Assembly (NCBI RefSeq): GCF_033723955.1
Contig: NZ_CP137555.1
Span: 3,278,001-3,342,000, forward strand
DNA length: 64,000 bases
Direction of reading: 5' to 3'
DNA from: Microbulbifer pacificus
GTDB taxonomy: Bacteria; Pseudomonadota; Gammaproteobacteria; Pseudomonadales; Cellvibrionaceae
Part shown: in pieces, positions 18,032 to 26,762 of the stretch
Layout of the letters: each line of letters starts with the position of its first letter
How positions within the stretch are numbered: the stretch's first letter is position 1
Notes under the pieces: model-generated
Seen by the model: the letters and a program-made list of their open reading frames with translations, nothing else
What the model was told of the DNA's origin: nothing
Databases searched by the model: none
Translations under genes and position numbers: made by a program

Positions 18032-18580
18032 TTACTTCACTTTGCCGAACGGCAGCATCTGCCGCAGGGTATTGTCCTTGATGAACAGGTGATGCCACAG
18101 CGCACCGCCGATATGCAGCACCAGCAACACCAGCAGCGCATTCCACAGAAATTCCTTGTGCAAAAACGCCAGCTGTTTGGCGAGGGCCTCATTCTTGGCA
18201 ACAAGCGACGGCAGGTCGAACAGCCAGAACAGCTTGGTCTCACGCCCCGCGAACTGGCGCATCATCAGGCCGGTCAGGGGCATGCCGATGATGATGATGT
18301 ACATCAGGCTCTGTACCAGCAGAGAAATAGGCTTCTGTAAGCCACTGCCGTACAGGGTGGGACGGCCGTGGGTGGCGCGCCAGTAGAGCCGCGCCAGGCC
18401 CAGAAACAGCACAGTGAAGCCGAGCGAGAAGTGCAGCACCATCCACCAGCCGCGCATGGGATCGTCGCGCTCGTAGAACTCGTGCAGCTCCACCGAGCCC
18501 CATGCAAACAGGATAAAAAACGCGATGGTCCAGTGCAGGGTTTTGAGCACGGGGCTCCAGCTGTGAGGTGTCGATGCCAT
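18032..18580 (-). CDS. cytochrome b561 family protein
   Basis: Four-helix inner-membrane di-haem b cytochrome of 182 residues. The four hydrophobic segments carry histidines in the expected places: LHWTIAFFILFAWG near residue 15, MVLHFSLGFTVLFLGLARL near 47-65, and LLVLLVLHIGGALWHHLFI near 147-165. The characteristic RxxWRxxH-like loop is present (RLYWRATHGRP). These proteins shuttle electrons between quinone and periplasmic acceptors such as superoxide. The ATG is preceded by GGGAAA. It is convergent with deaD and separated from metR by a short gap, so it is probably monocistronic. The physiological partner is unknown. Confidence 0.92.
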   Translation of the reverse strand: MASTPHSWSPVLKTLHWTIAFFILFAWGSVELHEFYERDDPMRGWWMVLHFSLGFTVLFLGLARLYWRATHGRPTLYGSGLQKPISLLVQSLMYIIIIGMPLTGLMMRQFAGRETKLFWLFDLPSLVAKNEALAKQLAFLHKEFLWNALLVLLVLHIGGALWHHLFIKDNTLRQMLPFGKVK

Positions 18581-18639
18581 GATTTTCCCTTTTATTGGTT
18601 TTGATTAATTGCTGATTTTAACGGTCTACTGCCCGGCAA

Positions 18640-19560
18640 CTAGCTGGCTGCACGTACGCCGTTTAAATTACTGAAACAGGTAGTGCGTGCGGTTTCAAAA
18701 AAATCGCGCAGAAATACCTGCTCCAGCATCTCTTCGCGCACGGCTGCGTAGAGTGTACTCCACAACCCGTTTTTGCCCATTCTAAGCTGGTTGACCAGCC
18801 CCTTCAGTAAATATTCGTAAAGTGCCCAGTTAGGAAGCGCACACACACCGCGTCCGCTTACCACCAGCTGCACCATCATTACAGTGAGTTCCGCGGTGCG
18901 CACCGCGGCGGGCTCGATACCGGCAGGGTCGAGAAAATTCTGGAAAACGTCAAGACGCTCGCGCTCAACCGGGTAGGTGATCTGCACCTCGCCCGCGAGA
19001 TCCTGCGGTTCCACCCACTTCTTCTCCGCCAGTGGATGCTTGCGGTTCACGGCCAGGCACATCTCGAAACTGAACAGCGGTTCGTAATGAATTCCCTTGA
19101 GCGATGGATCCGGATTGCTGGTGACCACCAGATCCAAGTCGCCGCGCACCAGTGCCGGCAGCGGTGCAAAGTGGAAGCCACTGGAGAGATCCAGTTCCAC
19201 TTCCGGCCAGCCGTTGCGATAGGCATCCAGTGTCGGCATCAGCCACTGGTAACAGCTGTGGCACTCAATCGCGATATTCAGCCGCCCCGCCTGCCCGGAA
19301 GCGAGTCGCGCCAGATCCCGCTGCGCCACCGCTACCCTTGGTAGGACTTCATCCGCCAGCTGCAGCAGCCGCAAGCCCGCACTGGTGAAACGCAGGGGGC
19401 GGGATTTGCGCACGAACAGCGCCTGCTCGTGGCGGTCTTCCATCTCTCGGAACAGGTGGGAGAGGGCGGACTGGGTCAGACACAGCCGCTCGGCAGCGCG
19501 CACCATGCTGCCGGTTTCCCGCAAGATGGTGAGTGCCTTGAGATGTCTCAGCTCAATCAT
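18640..19560 (-). CDS. metR: LysR-type regulator MetR
   Basis: LysR-family transcription factor of 306 residues. The N-terminal winged helix (HLKALTILRETGSMVRAAERL, then CLTQSALSHLFREMEDRHE) is followed by the effector-binding domain. The segment FVRKSRPLRFTSAGLRLLQLADE and the overall sequence match MetR, the homocysteine-responsive activator of methionine biosynthesis genes. Its divergent placement next to metE, with 130 bases between the start codons, is the classical metR-metE arrangement and supports regulation of both genes from the shared intergenic region. No other methionine gene is in the window. Confidence 0.93.
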   Translation of the reverse strand: MIELRHLKALTILRETGSMVRAAERLCLTQSALSHLFREMEDRHEQALFVRKSRPLRFTSAGLRLLQLADEVLPRVAVAQRDLARLASGQAGRLNIAIECHSCYQWLMPTLDAYRNGWPEVELDLSSGFHFAPLPALVRGDLDLVVTSNPDPSLKGIHYEPLFSFEMCLAVNRKHPLAEKKWVEPQDLAGEVQITYPVERERLDVFQNFLDPAGIEPAAVRTAELTVMMVQLVVSGRGVCALPNWALYEYLLKGLVNQLRMGKNGLWSTLYAAVREEMLEQVFLRDFFETARTTCFSNLNGVRAAS

Positions 19561-19690
19561 GTTTAGAAAAATTCATGTTTCAGGCAAAAAATATGAAATT
19601 GATTGAACATGGAGCGGCCCGCAGAATCAACCCCGAAATTCACCACCCGGTGCTGCCGGCACCGGGTCGTCAAACATTTGGGATAAGGAC
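19561..19690. promoter_or_regulatory. metR-metE divergent control region
   Basis: 130 bases between the divergent starts. TTCA half-sites at 19572 and 19579 and TGAA half-sites at 19594 and 19604 resemble halves of the MetR site (TGAA-N5-TTCA in E. coli), but no full, correctly oriented site is visible, so the exact operator is uncertain. Confidence 0.4.
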
Positions 19691-21925
19691 ATGGCACAGA
19701 CACACATCCTCGGCTATCCGCGCATTGGCGCGCGCCGCGAACTGAAACGGGCACAGGAAGCCTACTGGAAAGGGGAAATCGACCAACAGGCACTGCTGGC
19801 CGTGGGCTCGCAGGTACGCAGTAAAAACTGGCAGGCCCAGCAGGCCGCCGGCCTGGCACTCACCACCGTTGGCGACTTCGCCTGGTACGACCAGGTCCTC
19901 AATCACTCGCTCATGTTTGGCGCGATTCCCGAGCGCTTCGCAGAAGGCAGTGCCGACAACAAGCTGGACCAGTACTTCCGCCTCGCCCGCGGCCGCGCTC
20001 CCTCCGGCGAGCCGGTGGCTGCCAGCGCCATGACCAAATGGTTTGATACCAACTATCACTACCTGGTGCCGGAATTCACCGCGGACCAGCAGTTTGGGCT
20101 GGACCCGGAGTGGCTACTGGCGGAAGTGCTGGAGGCACAGAGCCTGGGCCACAACGTAAAACCGGTCATCATTGGCCCGCTCACATACCTATGGCTTGGT
20201 CGAGGTGTGGATAACTCTCTGGAGCTGCTGCCCCGCCTGTTGCCCCGCTATGTGGAACTGCTGAAACAGCTCGCCAGTGCCGCCGCACAGTGGGTGCAGA
20301 TCGACGAGCCGATCCTAGGCCTGGATTTGCCGGATAACTGGCGCGAAGCATTCGCTCCGACTTATGCGACCCTCGCCAAAGCCAGCGGCAGCAAGCTGTT
20401 GCTCGCGACCTATTTCTCACCGCTGCGTGAAAATCTGGAGCTCGCATTCGCGCTGCCGGTCGACGGTGTGCACATCGATGCGGTGCGCGCACCGGAAGAG
20501 GTGGCCCCAGCACTGGCTGCGCTCAATAAAAACCAGGTGCTGTCGGTGGGCGTAATCAACGGCCGCAATGTATGGCGCACGGATCTCGCACGCTGGCAGC
20601 AGGAGCTGTTGCATATTGCAGAATCTCTCGGTGATCGCCTGTGGCTATCCGTCAGCTGCTCGCTGCTGCACACCCCGGTGGATCTGGAAACCGAAACCGC
20701 GCTTGTTGAGGAAGACAAACAGAAACTCGCCTACAGCCGCCAGAAACTCGACGAACTGCATACTTTGCAGCAGGCACTGAAACCCGGCGCGCAAACACTG
20801 CCGGTAGTTGAGAAAACACAGAGCCGCACAGAAGCAGAAGTCCGTGAGGAACTCGCCAGTACTTGGCGTGCGCAGAAGTATCCCGAGCGTGCGGAAGTTC
20901 AACGTGCCCGCTGGCAGCTACCGCTACTGCCCACCACCACCATAGGATCGTTCCCGCAGACAGATGTACTGCGCGAAGTGCGCCACCAGTTCCGTGCTCA
21001 GGAAATTTCCCAGCAGGACTACGATGCACATTTACGCGCGGAAATTGCCGAGGCAATCCGCCGCCAGGAAATTCTCGGTCTCGACGTGCTAGTACACGGC
21101 GAAGCCGAACGCAATGACATGGTGGAATATTTTGGTGAGCAGCTGGATGGATTTATCCACACCGGCAACGGCTGGGTGCAGAGCTACGGCTCCCGCTGTG
21201 TAAAACCGCCGATTATCGCCGGCGACATTTCCCGCCCGACAGCCATGACAGTACAGTGGAGCGAATACGCCCAGAGCCTCAGTAAAAAGCCGGTAAAAGG
21301 CATGCTCACTGGTCCGGTAACCATCCTCAACTGGTCCTTCCCTCGCGAGGATATTCCCCGCGCGCTGAGCTGCCTGCAGATTGCCAAAGCGCTGCGTCAG
21401 GAAGTACAGGACCTGGAAGCCGCAGGAATCGGCATCATCCAGATCGACGAACCGGCATTGCGGGAAGGCGTACCGCTGCGGGAATCCGGGCGCAAGGATT
21501 ATTTCGACTGGGCCGTGGGTTGCTTCCGCTATACCTGCAGCCAGGTACAACCGGAAACCCAGATCCACACCCACATGTGCTACTCCAACTTCAATGCGAT
21601 CATGGATGCGATCGTGGCGCTGGACGCGGACGTCATCACCATCGAATCTGCCCGCTCCGACCTGCGCTTGTTACAGGTGTTTGCAGGCGAAGGCGGCAGC
21701 TACCCGAACGAAATCGGCCCCGGCATCTACGACATTCACTCGCCGAATGTGCCCGAGCGCAAGGAGCTGGTGAGTCGCTTGTATCAGCTACTGGAAGTGA
21801 TTCCACAGGAAAAACTGTGGATAAACCCGGACTGTGGACTGAAGACACGCAGTTGGGCAGAAGTGGGTTCAGCGCTGCTGAACATGGTGGAAGCTACGCG
21901 CACCGTGCGCGCAGAATTGACCTGA
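19691..21925 (+). CDS. metE: cobalamin-independent methionine synthase
   Basis: 5-methyltetrahydropteroyltriglutamate-homocysteine methyltransferase, 744 residues, cytosolic, last step of methionine synthesis without vitamin B12. The start MAQTHILGYPRIGARRELK is the conserved N-terminus. The linker and C-terminal barrel begin near residue 410 (LPLLPTTTIGSFPQT). Zinc-binding residues are visible in HTHMCYSNF (His and Cys) and NPDCGLKTR (Cys), and the substrate segment QIDEPALREG is intact. It is the divergent partner of metR. Palindromic repeats follow 13 bases after the stop and may form the transcript 3' end. Confidence 0.97.
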   Translation: MAQTHILGYPRIGARRELKRAQEAYWKGEIDQQALLAVGSQVRSKNWQAQQAAGLALTTVGDFAWYDQVLNHSLMFGAIPERFAEGSADNKLDQYFRLARGRAPSGEPVAASAMTKWFDTNYHYLVPEFTADQQFGLDPEWLLAEVLEAQSLGHNVKPVIIGPLTYLWLGRGVDNSLELLPRLLPRYVELLKQLASAAAQWVQIDEPILGLDLPDNWREAFAPTYATLAKASGSKLLLATYFSPLRENLELAFALPVDGVHIDAVRAPEEVAPALAALNKNQVLSVGVINGRNVWRTDLARWQQELLHIAESLGDRLWLSVSCSLLHTPVDLETETALVEEDKQKLAYSRQKLDELHTLQQALKPGAQTLPVVEKTQSRTEAEVREELASTWRAQKYPERAEVQRARWQLPLLPTTTIGSFPQTDVLREVRHQFRAQEISQQDYDAHLRAEIAEAIRRQEILGLDVLVHGEAERNDMVEYFGEQLDGFIHTGNGWVQSYGSRCVKPPIIAGDISRPTAMTVQWSEYAQSLSKKPVKGMLTGPVTILNWSFPREDIPRALSCLQIAKALRQEVQDLEAAGIGIIQIDEPALREGVPLRESGRKDYFDWAVGCFRYTCSQVQPETQIHTHMCYSNFNAIMDAIVALDADVITIESARSDLRLLQVFAGEGGSYPNEIGPGIYDIHSPNVPERKELVSRLYQLLEVIPQEKLWINPDCGLKTRSWAEVGSALLNMVEATRTVRAELT

Positions 21926-21937
21926 CCTCCGAAGAAT

Positions 21938-22038
21938 CTGGATCCCGGCCTGCGCCGGGATGACGAACCTCCGTCATTCCCGCATGGGCCCAAACCCAAC
22001 CGCCCAGTCCCGTCATTCCCGCGCAGGCGGGAATCCAG
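21938..22038. repeat. palindromic repeat cluster after metE
   Basis: An inverted unit at 21938-21964 (CTGGATCCCGGCCTGCGCCG...), a truncated unit near 21973 (GTCATTCCCGCATGGG) and a complete unit at 22012-22038 (GTCATTCCCGCGCAGGCGGG...). Same family as at 15636 and 17944. It separates metE from the convergent unknown operon. Confidence 0.8.
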
Positions 22039-22091
22039 CAAATTGGGTTGGGCAACGCACCGCCCACCAACCATCAATGCCTTGAGGCAGC

Positions 22092-22970
22092 TTAACTCGC
22101 CAAAGCTTTACGCTGCTTCGAGCGCAACTCGACAATATTCAACCCCGTCTTATCCACCGTCGCTGGCCATTTCAATGGTGGGAATGTATCGCTGACAGCA
22201 AGGTTTGGGCAGGAGGTTCTGAGCTCAGCCAAATTTTTCTCCAGTTCAGGGGAAGGTACAAACTCCACACTATTGATGATGTTATCGATCAGCTCCATTG
22301 CGGGTTTTGGGCTAATGGCTGCGTCCATTTCTGCGAAATTCCCCGATATCCTTTGATCGAAGTAAAAATTGAAAATCAATATCCGGTTTTTGGATATTGG
22401 AAAGCAATATAAAATCGCACGGTGACTCCAATCCTCACTCTTAACCATAAAGCGTACGGCGGGAACTGGGAGTCGTTTTATGGGTTGCCATTGTAAAGGC
22501 CCACAATAATCCGCAACGCCAGCATCGTCCTGCTGATAGCCAAAATCTGCAGTTAGATAGCCAGAAAGTGCGCTTTCGAATGCGCGGGGATGGAGGAAAT
22601 TTATATCAGTATTGAGCTTTTTTGGTGCGACTGCAGCTAAATTGCAACCAGCTTCTGCCATTTCTCCAGTAAACCAAGGTCCGTAGAGAGCGTACTTTCT
22701 CTGAAAAATTGCCCTGCCATACCAAGTGTGATTGTAGGTTTCTGTATCGTGGGGGCTCAGATCTTTAAGATCATCCACTTTCCATTTGGAGGTAAGCTGT
22801 TCGGAGCCGGGGCGGCCAATGTGGATTTGAGTGGGTGCCCTGAATGACAGGCTGCTCCCTTGCAATTTATAAGTATATTTTCTAGACGACGGAAAATCTG
22901 GACCTTTTGGAACGCAAAATCCGCGGTGATCCCGAAGTTTGAACCGACTGTATTTGAAAAAGCCCAACAT
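22092..22970 (-). CDS. hypothetical protein, second gene of an unrecognised operon
   Basis: Soluble protein of 292 residues that I do not recognise. No signal peptide or membrane helix. It is mixed alpha/beta with many aromatics; notable segments are DTETYNHTWYGRAIFQRKYA, MAEAGCNLAAVAPKKLN and a beta-rich RFMVKSEDWSHRAILYCFPI. The start ATG overlaps the stop of the upstream 423-residue gene as TGATG, so the pair is translationally coupled and probably functions together. Base composition is lower in G+C than metE and pepQ on either side. An effector/immunity or toxin/antitoxin-like partnership is one idea, but nothing in the sequence proves it. Confidence 0.75.
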   Translation of the reverse strand: MLGFFKYSRFKLRDHRGFCVPKGPDFPSSRKYTYKLQGSSLSFRAPTQIHIGRPGSEQLTSKWKVDDLKDLSPHDTETYNHTWYGRAIFQRKYALYGPWFTGEMAEAGCNLAAVAPKKLNTDINFLHPRAFESALSGYLTADFGYQQDDAGVADYCGPLQWQPIKRLPVPAVRFMVKSEDWSHRAILYCFPISKNRILIFNFYFDQRISGNFAEMDAAISPKPAMELIDNIINSVEFVPSPELEKNLAELRTSCPNLAVSDTFPPLKWPATVDKTGLNIVELRSKQRKALAS

Positions 22971-24241
22971 CAGAATTTGCTCTTGATCTTGTCGTGTAAC
23001 TTAGGAGCCAAATGCTCGGCCGTTGTCATAGCTGCATCGCCTAACGCTTTGGCTTTCTTGAGGTAAGGCGTGGCTTTTGCCAGAGCTTGTAAAAATACTC
23101 CGAGAGCCGGTACAGCCGTGGCGCCTGCCACACCCAGACTGCCCGCGATTGCGCCAATATTTATTCCAGCAGCACCGGCTACTACCGCAACTACGCCGGC
23201 ACCTGTCGTCAGTAACGCGCTAAACTGAATGCCATCGCCTATGGCCTGCCCAACTTTGTAATTTTGTTCATGGAGGAATCTATTAATCGTTGCACTTGGT
23301 TGCCCTAGCGCTCCTGCGATATTAATTGGAGAAACTCTACTTAAATTTCGTCCTATATTTATATTTAACCGACGTGCAACATTGAGGATTTCGGACTGCG
23401 AGGTTTTTGGTTGAAATAGGAATATGTTGTGTTCAGATAGTGTAAGTCCCTGATCGGCCAAAATTTTCATCGCTTGCGTGAGTACAGCAGATCCGCCAAA
23501 TTCAGCTATCCAGCTGACATTTTTGATGTTCCTAGCATTGAACATGGCCCGGGCTAGAAGCTGAGCGGATACATGGATGTCTTGTTTTTTCAGTGGATGG
23601 AGGGCATCTTTGAAATTGCGAAGACCGCCTATTTTCTTACCACCTGGTGTGAAGTGAAGGTCAAAGCCAGTGTCTCGAAGGTGGGCTTCGCCAACTTCTG
23701 TACTATAGTGACTTGAGGCAATATGTGGGGCGACGGATTGTACTGCCTTTTGCTCATCGGAATACTTCGAATCGCAAACGGCGACTAGTCGGCCCCTAAT
23801 TTCCTTGATGTTTCCATTTTTCTTAGACTTTTTCGCACGCCATCCGCGGCCCTTTTTAAACTCTGAATTGTAAATGCCCGGTGATCCATCCGACTTCTGC
23901 AGCTCTGCATAGCCTGCATCTGCCGCAAAATAAACAATCTTGAACACATCCTTCGATTGTTTTTCGATGGTTACTTTGCACCCCGGCAGGATCATGACAA
24001 ATTCTTCCTCACCACCGCGATGTACCGGTCCCGGCTTGATGAAAATATTGTTCTGGTGCAAGCGTCCGGAAACGAGTTGATACAGGGCATTAACCGTAAT
24101 CTGCGCCCAGTAATTGCCGCGGCGGGCGAGATTGTGGATTTCTTTATAGACAGGTTCGGCTTGGGGCGTGATGGTGACAATTTTGCCGGAAGATTTACCG
24201 GCAATGATGATGTCCTGTTTGACTCCCTTGTTCGCAAACAT
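22970..24241 (-). CDS. hypothetical protein with Gly/Ala-rich hydrophobic C-terminal segment
   Basis: Unrecognised protein of 423 residues, first gene of the two-gene unit. The N-terminal 1-110 is a small alpha/beta region (IHNLARRGNYWAQITVNALY, then a beta-rich VMILPGCKVTIEKQSKDVFK). The middle, from about 140, is basic (KKGRGWRAKKSKKNG) and then has an alpha/beta stretch (HVSAQLLARAMFNARNIKN, WIAEFGGSAVLTQAMKILAD) faintly like an alpha/beta-hydrolase core, but without a GxSxG nucleophile. Residues about 330-388 are a nearly uncharged Gly/Ala/Val-rich stretch (GAGVVAVVAGAAGINIGAIA) that could insert in a membrane, followed by a Lys-rich tail. No signal peptide. Function unknown. Confidence 0.75.
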   Translation of the reverse strand: MFANKGVKQDIIIAGKSSGKIVTITPQAEPVYKEIHNLARRGNYWAQITVNALYQLVSGRLHQNNIFIKPGPVHRGGEEEFVMILPGCKVTIEKQSKDVFKIVYFAADAGYAELQKSDGSPGIYNSEFKKGRGWRAKKSKKNGNIKEIRGRLVAVCDSKYSDEQKAVQSVAPHIASSHYSTEVGEAHLRDTGFDLHFTPGGKKIGGLRNFKDALHPLKKQDIHVSAQLLARAMFNARNIKNVSWIAEFGGSAVLTQAMKILADQGLTLSEHNIFLFQPKTSQSEILNVARRLNINIGRNLSRVSPINIAGALGQPSATINRFLHEQNYKVGQAIGDGIQFSALLTTGAGVVAVVAGAAGINIGAIAGSLGVAGATAVPALGVFLQALAKATPYLKKAKALGDAAMTTAEHLAPKLHDKIKSKF

Positions 24242-24365
24242 GATTCAACTCCCTTGAATGTGCGATTGGAGTTGATCTTAACGAACTAGAATTTGTTTGG
24301 CTATTATTTGAACGAAATTGGTACGGTGGTTTCGGGTGGCGTGGAGGCTTTGGGGTGCATTGTGC

Positions 24366-24391
24366 AGGAGCCCACTTGCAAGCAGGCTCCT
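24366..24391. repeat. 26-base inverted repeat downstream of pepQ
   Basis: AGGAGCCCACTTGCAAGCAG followed by GCTCCT: an imperfect palindrome with AGGAGCC/GGCTCCT arms, 15 bases past the pepQ stop. On the minus strand it lies beyond an AT-rich stretch. It resembles the intergenic GTAGGAGC-type hairpins common in pseudomonad-like genomes and may end the pepQ transcript, although no T tract follows it on that strand. Confidence 0.55.
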
Positions 24392-24406
24392 ACAGAGATT
24401 TTTTAA

Positions 24407-25711
24407 TTAATAACAATCCCGCGTCATATTCTCCACGCGATCTGCGTGCACGATAAGGTTGTCCTCGATACGCACGCCACCGAAGGGTCGCAGTTTTTCC
24501 ACCTTGTCCCAGTTCACTTCGTCTGCCAACTGGGACTCCTTGAGATCGGCCAGCAGGCTGTCGATAAAGTAAAGGCCGGGCTCTATGGTGAATACCTGGT
24601 TTTCCTCGATGGTGCGCGTGGTGCGCAGGAACGGGTATTCGCTGGGGGGCGGGGTCTTGCCGCCTTCCGGTGCGGTCTGGTGACCGCCCACATCGTGCAC
24701 CTGCAGGCCGAGGAAGTGACCGAGGCCGTGGGGCATAAAGGTACTGGTGAGGCCGGACTCCACCGCGCTTTCCGGGGAGGTCTTGATCACGCCGAACTGC
24801 TGCAGTAACTGGCCGATCTTGTGGTGGCACTCGCGGTGCAGTTCGATGTAGGACGCACCCGGTTTCAGGCCGGCCACCAGTTCCTGTTCTTTCACGTGCA
24901 TCGCGCTAACCAGATCCGCAAACTCGCCTTCGCGGTAGGCGTAGCTGCGGGTGATGTCGGCGGCGTAGCCGTTGCAATCGGCACCGGCGTCGATCAGGAA
25001 GCTGCGGCGCTCGCTCTCGGGCAGAGGTTCGGTGCCGAGATGGGTGTAGTGCAGGATCGCGCCGTGCTCGTTCAGGCCTACGATATTGCCGTAGGGCAGG
25101 CGACCTTCACCCTGGCCGGCGGCCTTCATGTAGGCGATGTTGATCTCGAATTCGCTGGCGCCCGCGCGGAACGCATCTTCCGCGGCCTTGTGTGCGCGCA
25201 CCGCAATGCGGTTGGCTTCACGCAGGCATTCCATTTCGTAGGGGGTCTTGTAGGCGCGCGCCCAGTGCAGGCGGTCGATCAGGTGCTGCGGGTTGCGCTG
25301 GCCGATGTCCCAGCCTTCGAGTTTCGCGGTCTCGCCGATAAACGCGGCGTTTTCACCGGACAGGAACACCTTGGCTTCGTCCGGCTTGGCCAGCAGCTCG
25401 ATGTCGTACTCGTCGCTCCAGAAGGTCTGCGGTGCCGGCGGTACGTAGTGCCAGAAGTCCACCGGGCGGTAGAACAGCAGCTTGGGCTTCTGCCCACGGC
25501 GGTAGACCACCCAGCAGTTGGGGTTGTCGGTGACCGGGACCAGGGCTTTGAACTGCGGGTTTACCCGGAAGGGGTAGTAGTTGTCGTCCAGAAACTGCAC
25601 CGAGGGCGCGCCGCTGAACACGTTGAGGGTCTCGAAACCGCACTGTTCGAGGATCTCATCGTAGCGCTTGCGCAGGGTGGCCAGGTGTTTACTGAAGAGT
25701 AGCTTGTCCAT
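24407..25711 (-). CDS. pepQ: Xaa-Pro dipeptidase PepQ
   Basis: Cytosolic metallopeptidase (M24B) that hydrolyses X-Pro dipeptides; 434 residues, close to the E. coli enzyme. The N-terminal creatinase-like domain includes FLDDNYYPFRVNPQFKALVP. In the pita-bread catalytic domain the dimetal ligands are visible: DAGADCNGYAADITRSY (two Asp), HGLGHFLGLQVHDVGG (His), FTIEPGLYFI (Glu) and GVRIEDNLIV (Glu). It is divergent from purU, with 98 bases between starts. No sign of truncation. Confidence 0.95.
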   Translation of the reverse strand: MDKLLFSKHLATLRKRYDEILEQCGFETLNVFSGAPSVQFLDDNYYPFRVNPQFKALVPVTDNPNCWVVYRRGQKPKLLFYRPVDFWHYVPPAPQTFWSDEYDIELLAKPDEAKVFLSGENAAFIGETAKLEGWDIGQRNPQHLIDRLHWARAYKTPYEMECLREANRIAVRAHKAAEDAFRAGASEFEINIAYMKAAGQGEGRLPYGNIVGLNEHGAILHYTHLGTEPLPESERRSFLIDAGADCNGYAADITRSYAYREGEFADLVSAMHVKEQELVAGLKPGASYIELHRECHHKIGQLLQQFGVIKTSPESAVESGLTSTFMPHGLGHFLGLQVHDVGGHQTAPEGGKTPPPSEYPFLRTTRTIEENQVFTIEPGLYFIDSLLADLKESQLADEVNWDKVEKLRPFGGVRIEDNLIVHADRVENMTRDCY

Positions 25712-25781
25712 AAAGTCCCTGAATTGGTCAATTAACGGTCTGATTGACGGGTAGATTTAGGCACATAGTGTATAGTCAGCG

Positions 25782-25797
25782 GACTGAATAATTAGTC
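25782..25797. promoter_or_regulatory. imperfect palindrome in the pepQ-purU divergent promoter region
   Basis: GACTGAATAATTAGTC, with GACT/AGTC arms and an AT-rich centre, ends 12 bases before the purU ATG, where it could overlap the purU promoter or leader. No regulator can be named. Confidence 0.3.
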
Positions 25798-25809
25798 TGA
25801 TTTTGGCTT

Positions 25810-26646
25810 ATGGAAAAGAAGATACTGCTGACGGACTGCCCGGACGACAAAGGGCTGATCGCGAAAATCACCAACATCTGCTACAAGCACCAGCTCAACA
25901 TCACCAAGAACGACGAGTTCGTCGACCGCGCCCAGGGCCGTTTTTTCATGCGCACCGCGCTGGAAGGCAACTTCAACGATGCCACGCTACTGGAAGACCT
26001 GGATATGGCACTGCCGGCAGGTGCCGAGCGCCGGCTGGTGGCGAGCGGGCGCAAACGTGTGGTGTTGATGGTGACCAAGGAGGCCCACTGCCTGGGCGAT
26101 ATCCTGATGAAGTGCTACTCCGGCGCACTGGACGTGGAGATTGCCGCGGTGGTCGGCAACCACAATAACCTGCAGTCGCTGGTGGAGAAGTTCGAGATCC
26201 CGTTCCACTGGCTGCCCGCCGAGGGCTTGGCGCGCGAACAGCACGAGGAGCAGGTGATGGCGCTGGTGGACAGTTACCAGCCGGATTACCTGATCCTCGC
26301 CAAGTACATGCGTGTGCTCACCCCGCAATTCGTGGCCCATTACAGCAAGCGCATCATCAACATCCACCACTCCTTCCTGCCGGCATTTATCGGTGCCAAA
26401 CCCTATCTACAGGCATTCGAGCGAGGTGTGAAAATCATCGGTGCTACTGCACACTTCGTTACCGATGATCTCGACGAAGGGCCGATCATCGAACAGGATG
26501 TGATCAAGGTGGACCACGGCTACTCCGCCGACGATATGGCCGCGGCAGGGCGCGATGTGGAAAAGCAGGTGCTGAGCCGCGCACTGCAGCTGGTGCTGGA
26601 AGAACGCGTGTTTATTCACGGTAACCGCACCGTGGTATTTAAATAG
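25810..26646 (+). CDS. purU: formyltetrahydrofolate deformylase
   Basis: Hydrolyses 10-formyl-tetrahydrofolate to formate and tetrahydrofolate, balancing one-carbon pools and feeding formate to PurT. 278 residues with an N-terminal ACT regulatory domain (about 3-80: ILLTDCPDDKGLIAKITNIC) and a C-terminal formyltransferase-fold domain. The catalytic His lies in INIHHSFLPAFIGAKPY and the Asp in DDLDEGPIIEQD. The start ATG has no strong ribosome-binding site, but the ACT domain begins immediately after it. A palindromic repeat cluster follows the stop. Confidence 0.96.
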   Translation: MEKKILLTDCPDDKGLIAKITNICYKHQLNITKNDEFVDRAQGRFFMRTALEGNFNDATLLEDLDMALPAGAERRLVASGRKRVVLMVTKEAHCLGDILMKCYSGALDVEIAAVVGNHNNLQSLVEKFEIPFHWLPAEGLAREQHEEQVMALVDSYQPDYLILAKYMRVLTPQFVAHYSKRIINIHHSFLPAFIGAKPYLQAFERGVKIIGATAHFVTDDLDEGPIIEQDVIKVDHGYSADDMAAAGRDVEKQVLSRALQLVLEERVFIHGNRTVVFK

Positions 26647-26663
26647 CCAGATCTTTTTTAACC

Positions 26664-26752
26664 GTCATTCCCGCGAATGCGGGAATCCAGGCCAACGCAG
26701 CTGGATCCTGGCTCATACGTCACCCCGGACTTGATCCGGGGCGGGATGACGA
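26664..26752. repeat. palindromic repeat cluster after purU
   Basis: A complete unit at 26664-26690 (GTCATTCCCGCGAATGCGGG...) followed by fused, partly degenerate units (CTGGATCC at 26701; CCCCGGACTTGATCCGGGG near 26722; GGATGACG at 26744). Same family as the clusters at 15636, 17944 and 21938. Confidence 0.75.
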
Positions 26753-26762
26753 CAAAAAAACT

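Noticed and set aside
19572..19607. Exact MetR box between metR and metE
   Set aside because: Only half-sites with non-standard spacing and orientation could be found; kept as a control region without a defined operator.
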